Below, piece after piece: positions 57,348 to 64,000 of a stretch of DNA of 64,000 bases (positions are counted from its first letter, which is position 1; each line of letters opens with the position of its first letter). The notes below the pieces were generated by a model. That model saw only the letters and a list, made by a program, of their open reading frames with translations. It was not told the DNA's origin and did not search any database. The DNA lies in contig CM065805.1 in NCBI GenBank assembly GCA_033398695.1, forward strand, positions 165,083,787 to 165,147,786, read 5' to 3'. A program made the translations under genes and the position numbers. The DNA is from Orobanche coerulescens (taxonomy: Eukaryota; Streptophyta; Magnoliopsida; Lamiales; Orobanchaceae).

Positions 57348-60066
57348 ATGTCGGGAGGATCCAAAACCTTCGAGACCGGAAGTTCTTCCGCTGCCGCAGC
57401 GTCGCCTGAACAGGAGGAGATTCCCATTGGAGTGGATATAGAGACGGTCGTTGAAGCTATTCGAGTAGGGATTGCACCCGCAGAACTCGAAGAAGTTTTC
57501 AACGAGGCCGAAGTGGTGAGGACGGCGGCGACGGCGGAGCTGGGGGGCTCGCCGGTGGATGAGGATGATTTGGTGCGGGCGGCCTGGGGACGAGAGAGTA
57601 GATTCGGCCTTGCCTATGTGGCTTTTGCTCAGATGATGGAAGCGATCGCCGGACCCTGTCCGGAATTTGACTTCGAAGCCTACTCCGCCGCTCACCCTTA
57701 CGAACATGTGAAGCGGACGGTTTTTTAGGCCGCCGTCCCGTCTCCGTGGACTCTCGGAAAGATCCGGAGTACGGCGACCAAGAAAGACCTGAGCCGTTGG
57801 AGGGCCAAATATCACATCCCCTCTGACGTTTCCTTGCATGTGCCCTCGGAGAATGAACGTGCCGACCAACCGCCCAAGGATATGGTTGCCGTCAGCGAGA
57901 TGATTATGGATGCGGGTCTGCGATTTCCTCTGCCATTCGCCGTCTCCTACTTGCTGATCGCCTGGAATTTGGCGCCTCTTCAACTGACGCCGAACGCTTG
58001 GCTACATATCATCTGCACGTTGACACTGTTTGGCGGGCACCGGTTGTTCCGCCTCCTTACTGCGCTGGAGATGAATTATCTGTTTAAACTGGCCGCGCAG
58101 AAAGGGTCGATCGGCGGCAATCATATCCAAGGCCGAATTGGAGAGTGGTCCTCGGTGTGCCGAATAAGACTAGGGCTGACTTGGCTAAATGGTGCTGGGT
58201 CGGCGGGGCGTGGCGATCGGCATCGAGTGACAGGCCGAATGAGGAGTTGGAGATCCCCACCACTTTCCGGGAGAGGAATCCGAGTAAGGATTTCAACTCT
58301 CCCCTTGATTGAGCTTGTCTTGGACTGATCTAATTTTGTTTTCTTTTTGCAGGACCTCTCGTTCCAGCGATCGGCGACCTTCCATTCGATTTCTTGATCG
58401 TTTGGGAGCAGATCCGTGCCTTGCCGAACTCCTTTATTGACGTTCGCTCGCTTGGTACCGAAGCTCATCGGTTGGGGGCTCGATTGTTCTGCTTCCCCCG
58501 TCACTTGAAAGTTCCAGGTATGAGCTTAAGTGGTGCTTCCTTGCTTAACGATCGTCCCCAGGAGGTCGTATCGTTTAGGTTGTTGTCTAACTTGTTTGTA
58601 TCTCTTCTTTGACAGAGGTTCATTTTCCCCGATTTGCCGAGCCACCGCCAGAGATCGCCATGTCAAACCCGGGACTCATCGGTCGCCTTCACTTGGGTAA
58701 GCAGACTGGTCGCGTTCCTGCGACGACGTCTCGCCCTGCTCTAGTGACGAGGCCTGCCGAGGTGCCAGTCGCCGAGCCGGTGGTTCAGGGAGAGGAACAG
58801 CTTCAGCACCGCAAGAGGCGGAGGTCGGAGGAGTCCCCGTCGATTTCTGAGGCGGATGTATCCATTCTTGAGCCTCCGGTTGCTGCGGCACCTATCTCTG
58901 CCATCCCGATGATGGAGCGATCAGGCCCTAGGCCTTCGGTCCCCGGCTCCCAGTCATCTGGCGGCTCGATGAAGAAGGTGGCGATCGCCAAGGCAGAAAC
59001 CTCTCGGGGCAAGCCTTATTTTGGACGCGATCCCGAGCTGGTCAACAGGTAAGAAAGGATCAAAATTTTCTGAGTTAGGCATTCTGGGCAAGGTATAGGC
59101 TAACTCTTTGGTTTCTTTGGTTTGTGCTGCAGGGTTCGTCTTGCCGACCCGGATGTTGCTCCTATGGTGCTGGACTTTTTGTCGAGCAAGGCTCCGCAAA
59201 CGTCTCTCGACGTCCCCACATACATCCAGCAGGCTATCTCCTCTCTGCCCAAGGCCTGGACGACCGATCTTGATGCGATCGCTGGTCGTCGATCTGGAGA
59301 TGCCATGCAGGAGACCCTTGCCCTGTCTCTCCAGACGGCGACGATGGCCGTTCAAGACGCTAGGGATTTTGAGGGGCGACCCTCCACTGCTCGTCTCCAA
59401 AGCGACCTCGAGGCCGCCCGGAACAAAAATATCGAGTTTGCCAACCGGATCCAGTCTATGGAGAAGGAGTATGAGGAGACGGCCAAAAGGGCTAAACAGG
59501 ACGTTGACCGATTGAAGTAGGAGCTGAGCCGCTCTAAGGAGGCTGCCGACCGGTCCCGTGATAAGGAGAAGGAAACCCACCAGAAGTTGTCGGATTCGCA
59601 GGAGGAGGCGGCCGGGCTGAAGGTGATGGTGGATCGGCTCAGCGGTGAGCTGGAGGCGGCGAAGAAGGAGTTGGAGAAGGCCAAGGGTGAGAATGCCGCC
59701 AAGGTGGTCGAGCTGGAGGAGGCCGAGAAGACGGCCGTGGATTTGAAGGGGCAGCTGAAGGCGATCGAGGTCGATCCCTACCTCAACGTTGCGCTCGTCG
59801 GCGAGTTCGCTTATTACTTGGCCTATGCTGACGCTGTTCGAGCCGCTAAAAAGGCAGGGATCGAGATCGGTCCATTGATGGAGAGCTTCAAATCCTATGC
59901 CCTCGAGCATCCTCTGCACCCGGAGTTCTCCAAGCCGATCCTTGACTTTGTCGACTTCAGGATCGATTTGAGTTGGTATTCTGGTAAACTCATTCATCCC
60001 GAGGCCGATGGGGGGGCCCAAGCCGATCCGCATCCTGAGGGCGATGACCAGCCGGCGGGGCCTTGA
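57348..60066 (+). pseudogene. TAT1 antisense accessory gene, 4 exons (57348-58283, 58353-58517, 58616-59048, 59133-60066)
   Basis: The protein resembles the putative gypsy-type transposon family of plants (PF04195, from recognition only). Exon 1 contains KYHIPSDVSLHVPSENE, ADQPPKDMVAVSEMI and DAGLRFPLPFAVSYLL, the family core. Three GT-AG introns (58284-58352, 58518-58615, 59049-59132) join in phase: the split codons become AGA, GAG and AGG, and the frame runs on. Exon 3 is basic (RKRRRSEE) and disordered. Exon 4 is a long Glu/Lys/Ala-rich coiled coil followed by a helical tail (VALVGEFAYYLAYADAV). Damage: TAG at 57726-57728, a frameshift near 58150 and TAG at 59518-59520. A TATA box and AATAAA frame it. 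Its role in the retrotransposon is unknown. Confidence 0.75.
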
Positions 60067-60156
60067 GAGACATTTTTGTTTTCCTCTGTAACTTGTACTC
60101 TTTGTTTTCCTTTTGTAATGCCCTCGGGCCCCGTAATGTACGGAACTTGCGTTATG

Positions 60157-60162
60157 AATAAA
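60157..60162 (+). terminator. Poly(A) signal of the TAT1 antisense gene
   Basis: AATAAA lies 91 bases after the stop codon in GTTATGAATAAAATGTTCC. Confidence 0.55.
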
Positions 60163-61095
60163 ATGTTCCTCTTTTCATACTCTCTTTACATACGATCGCC
60201 TTTGAATGTTTGCGTGCAATTTTTACAAGTACGTGTATGATTGCTTTCGACGTTTTGTTCATCCGACCGATTGTCTTAGTGTTGAAAGCATTGATATATT
60301 TTGAATCGGAATTCTTACTTGTAATTTTTGTCGAATGACTCCGATCGTCTTGCGTGTGTTTGAGCGAAGCCGATCGTGTGTGGTTCCTATCTGCCCCCTT
60401 GTTTTTGTTCACTTATTGTAAGTAAGGAAACAAAAACTAGTCTGTCAGGCGAGCTATCTTCATTTTGCCGATTCTGAAGAATCAAGTACGGTTGGGGTGT
60501 TCGATGGACCGACCTCCCCAATCGTGTCTTTGTGTGCGAGGGATATTGTGTATCCCGCGACTCACTTTTTGTGAGGGTCCTCCGTTAGGCTACGCCTGCC
60601 TTGTGTTAAAACGAAAGGCGGGCGATCTTGGTCCGGAGGAGTCCTTGCGCGGGGCGTCGTCGGCTTATTCGACTCCACGTCCGCGGCTTGTCAGCTCTGC
60701 TTCCACCTCGGCCCGCCATGAAGATGGCGACCCTCGGCGGTGTACGTTGATACGGGGGTAGTGGCACATCGCATTGTCCGGGTTCACCATGTTAATGATG
60801 TACCTTGAGGACGTGCGATCGTGCCTACTGATTATTTTGGAGGGTCCTTCGGCTACGCCGGCCTCGTATTTATACGAAGGGCGGGCGATCTCAGCCCAAA
60901 GGAACCTTGCATGGGCGAAGCTGTCGGTTCCATCGACCTCCAGGACCATGGCTGCATTGATTTTACATCGGATCGTCGTGATCAACGATCGTCGGCGGTA
61001 TGCGATATGCCTGGTGGGGCGATCGCCAGAATAGATGGGATAGGAAAAAATCTCATTATATTCCTTGTACATCATTGAAATTTAATACAAAATTA
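60163..61095. other. TAT1 spacer between antisense gene and pol, with a duplicated block
   Basis: No gene. A block with GAGGGTCCTCCGTTAGGCTACGCC...AAAGGCGGGCGATCTTGG (about 60569-60635) is repeated in diverged form as GAGGGTCCTTCGGCTACGCC...AAGGGCGGGCGATCTCAGCC (about 60841-60897). Pol and the antisense gene converge on this stretch. Confidence 0.55.
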
Positions 61096-64000
61096 TCACT
61101 TGTAGTATTTTTTCAGATGCACGGCGTTCCATGGGTATTGATCCGGAGTACCGTCAGGATGTTCCAGTTCGTAGGCTCCTTTAGTTAGCCATCTGGATAT
61201 TCTGAAAGGTTCTTCCCAGTTCGGACCGAAAATGCCTGTTTGGGTTTAGATCTTCTTGAGGAGGAGATCGCCCACTTGAAACCTTATTTCTTTGACCTTT
61301 GAATTGAAGAACTTCTCGGCTCTCCTTTTGTGGATTGTGTTCTTCATTTCTGAGGTCAGCCGTCGTTATTCGAGCATGTCTAGGTCGATTCGTCGGGCCA
61401 CATCGTTGTCGGTCGTCATCTCTTGTTCGGTTCGATGGCTGAGGATGGCGATCTCTGAAGGAATCACCGCTTCTGTTCCGAAGGCAAGGGCGAATGGGGT
61501 TTCGCCGGTTGAATTGCGGGTCGTCGTTCGGTAGGACCACAAAACGTCTGGGAGCTCGCTCGCCCATCGTCCTTGCCTGGATTCGAGTCGTGCTTTAATC
61601 GTGTGTTTGAGGATCTTATTCACTGCCTCTACCTGCCCATTCGTCTGAGGGTGATAGGGCGCTGAGAATAACCTTTTCATTCCCCACTTTTCACAGAATT
61701 GCATGACTTCTAAACCGTCGAACTGTTTTCCGTTGTCGGAGATGATGGCCTGGGGCAGACCGAATCGGCATACGACGTTTTTCCATATAAACTTGATCAC
61801 TTGCTCTTGGCCGATCTTGTTGAGCGGTTCGGCCTCAGCCCATTTGGTGAAATAGTCGACCCCTACGATGGCGAACTTACAGTCCCCTGGAGCCGTCGGC
61901 AAGGGACCTATAAGGTCGATGCCCCATTGTGCAAATGGCCAAGGGCTATACATGGAGGTGAGCTGTTCGGGGGATAGTTTAATGTTGGGGACCATTATCT
62001 GACATCTATGACACGATCTGGCATAGGCGATTGCATCCTTCTGAAGTGATGGCCAGAAAAACCCTTGCCTGGTTGTCTCATGGATGAGAGCTCGCCCGCC
62101 CGCATGATTTCCACAAATCCCGTCATGGATCTCAGCTAAAACGAGCCGACCTTCCTCTGGTGTAATACACTTGAGGAGCGGAAGGCTGAAGGCTCGCTTG
62201 TAAAGCCGGTCATCCAATAGGGTATATCTGGTCGCACGGAGCTGGAGTTGGCGAGCTTTGACACGATCGTCAGGGACCGTTCCGTCCTTTAGGTATTTGA
62301 TGAACGGAGTCATCCAGTTCTCCTCGGCGATGGCAACCGTGGTAACCAGGCTTTTGTCGATCGCCGGCCTTGTTGACTTTGTGATTTGGATATTGGAGAA
62401 GTCGGCTGCCCCATCCGACGATGCTAGTTTGGAAAGGGCATCGGCCTGGGAGTTGTGTTCTCTTGGGACTTGTTCGATTAGCACTTCTTCAAATTTTGTG
62501 CACATTTTGGCGACAAGCTCTTGGTATTTGACCATCTGTTCGCCGCGCGCCTCATATTCTCCCTTGACTTGGTTCACGACCCAAAGGGAGTCCATGAAGA
62601 TATGGAGGCGACGAACATCTAGGGCGAGGGCTAGATCGAGCCCGCCTACCAAAGCTTCGTATTCAGCTTCATTGTTGGTCGCACGAAAACCAAAACGCAC
62701 AGCATTTGTGAAACTTTGTCCGTCGGGGCTGATGAGGACAATCCCTGCCCCTGCTCGCGAATTGGTCGCCGATCCATCCACATATAATTTCCAGGCGGGT
62801 CGGACGATTTGGGTCGGACTGTGAGGGAAAGTTAATTCCACCACGAAGTCCGCCAGAGCTTGGCCCTTGATCGCCGTGCGAGGAGCGTATGTGATACCGT
62901 ATTGGGCGATCTCCAGCGACCACTTGAGTAGTCGCCCGTTAGTGTCCGGCCGGTGTAGGACTTGCCCTAGAGGTAGAGTTGTTAGGACTTCCACTTGGTG
63001 GTCGAAGAAGTAAGCCCTCAGCTTACGAACACTCATGACAAGGGCATAGGCGATCTTCTCCAATGGTGTATAGCATGTCTCAGCGTCGTGGAGCGCCTGG
63101 CTAACATAGTAGATCGGCAAGTGGGCTTGTCCCTCTGCTCGCACCAGAACGGCACTCAGCGCAACCTCCGAGGCTGCTAGGTAAAAAAATAATTTTTCAC
63201 CGGGGATCGGATTTTCCAGGATCTGGGGGTTAGATAGATATTCCTTTATCTTGGCGAACGCTATCTGGCTTTCCTTCGTCCATGCGAACTTCTTGTTCTT
63301 GATGGTTGCGAAGAAAGGCTTGCTTTTATCGACGAGCCGTGATATGAAACGGTTGAGGGCGGCTAGACAACCTATGAGGCGTTGCACCTGTTTGATGTTT
63401 CGCGGTTCCTGCATGTCAAGGATCGCCTGTATCTTGGTGGGGTTCGCCTCGACCCCCCTTTGGCTTACTATGTGCCCCAGGAACTTCCCGGAGCCCACCC
63501 CAAAGTTGCATTTCTTGGGGTTCAGCTTCATGTTAAACTTCTCAAGGATGGCGAACGTCTCGGCGAGATCATTGAGGTGATCTTCCTTCTTGAGGCTTTT
63601 GACTACGATATCGTCAATGTAGACCTCCATGGTCTTGCTGATCTGATTAGCGAACATTTTGTTGACTAATCGCTGGTAGGTCGCCCCTGCGTTTTTCAAG
63701 CCGAACGACATTCGGACCCAAAAGTATATGTCTTTTTCCGTGTGGAAAGATGTGTGTTTTATGTCTTCCTCCGCCATTGGGATTTGATGATACCCGGCGA
63801 AGGCATCCATAAATGACATCATTTCGCAACCTGCCGTACTATCGACCAAGTGATCAATATAAGGCATCGGGAAATGATCTTTTGGACATGCCGCGTTGAG
63901 GTCGGTGAAGTAAATGCATAACCTCCATGAGCCAGTTGGCTTTTTGACGAGGACCGCGTTGGCGACCCACTGTGGTTCGTCTGTGGCTACTCCGATCAAT
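61096..64000 (-). pseudogene. TAT1 pol: RT, RNase H, second RNase H, integrase (5' part outside)
   Basis: The frame is open from the window edge to 61366, then a TAA and a later TAG precede the true C-terminus (WNAVHLKKYYK, stop at 61096-61098). The RT has NAVLVKKPTGSWRLC, SFMDAFAGYHQIPM and the catalytic VYIDDIVVKS. The usual Asp before FTDLN is Tyr (RLCIYFTDLN). RNase H follows with PIYYVSQALHDAET. The second, archaeal-type RNase H is complete in motif: LYVDGSA, NNEAEYEAL, IFMDSLWVV and QADALSKL. Integrase has HDGICGNHAGGRAL to CHRCQ, then WGIDLIGPLP, ISDNGKQFDG and TNGQVEAVNK. With very few stops, this is a young copy. Confidence 0.93.

Larger units (their letters stand above)
55892..64000 (-). 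mobile_element. TAT1: Tat-lineage Ty3/gypsy element with antisense accessory gene; 5' part outside the window
   Basis: Reading leftward: pol (window edge to 61096), a repeat-bearing spacer, a plus-strand spliced accessory gene (57195-60162), a polypurine tract (56856-56872) and a 3' LTR (56855-55892). The second RNase H in pol is diagnostic of the Tat branch, and additional ORFs between pol and 3' LTR, often antisense, are known in it. The words GCGATCGC and CGATCG are very frequent throughout. The left flank ends AGGTG; the partner duplication is off the window. Confidence 0.85.

Noticed and set aside
57336..57983. Minus-strand frame of 215 codons, and 58954-60033 of 359 codons
   Set aside because: They lie opposite the spliced accessory gene, whose exons explain the open reading through codon bias and GC content. 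The leucine-rich translation is typical of antisense coiled coil.

Overview
The window is plant nuclear DNA, most probably from a eudicot, and consists almost entirely of nested transposable elements. The evidence is the element mix: a Sirevirus-type Ty1/copia element, four Tekay/Del-type Ty3/gypsy chromovirus families primed by initiator tRNA-Met, a Tat-lineage Ty3/gypsy element with a second RNase H, an L1-like LINE with a C-terminal plant RNase H, and a ZMYM1-type hAT. I see no intact host gene, tRNA, rRNA or CRISPR array. The species cannot be named from the sequence.

Layout, left to right. (1) 1-8202: SIR1, the 3' part of a Sirevirus: decayed pol, then a large env-like ORF with its own TATA box and AATAAA signal, then the 3' LTR. 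(2) 8203-12776 and 20549-21200: three copies of an unclassified repeat (R1). (3) 12777-20548: LARD-L, a non-autonomous LTR element with tRNA-Asp PBS that splits the third R1 copy and carries a 5'-truncated antisense LINE. (4) 21538-31393: TEK1, an element with 3.7-kb LTRs, no coding capacity and a perfect AAATG target duplication. (5) 31423-32385: an internally deleted hAT with an 8-bp duplication. (6) 32415-36465: COP2, a decayed copia element with duplication GTTAG. (7) 36541-36999: left half of a MITE. (8) 37000 onward: TEK2, whose gag is split by antisense TEK3 (40171-49158, duplication GTGGG) and whose integrase is split by antisense TEK4 (52791-about 55698). (9) 55699-55891: a second MITE-like fragment. 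(10) 55892 to the window end: TAT1, antisense, with a spliced plus-strand accessory gene between pol and its 3' LTR.

Target duplications and reading frames give the order of events. SIR1 and LARD-L each entered R1 copies. The LINE then entered LARD-L. TEK1, the hAT, COP2 and MITE1 entered one short stretch that stays open in one frame when they are removed and may be a host exon. TEK2 entered MITE1, TEK3 and TEK4 entered TEK2, MITE2 entered TEK4, and TAT1 entered MITE2.

The most interesting signals lie in the LTRs. In at least six families a TATA box is preceded by an array of a family-specific, CpG-containing dyad or repeat. The motifs differ: TAGCGYRCGCTA in TEK1 and TEK3, an AACGTACGTTA type in TEK2, GCTCGTGCG in TEK4, CGATCG in TAT1 and GGCCGCGGC in LARD-L. 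The four Tekay families also share a short stem-loop just before the LTR 3' end, whose stem sequences differ while pairing is kept, and a 65-80-bp tandem repeat inside the LTR. Two unrelated elements (SIR1 and TAT1) carry accessory genes laid out as self-contained transcription units.
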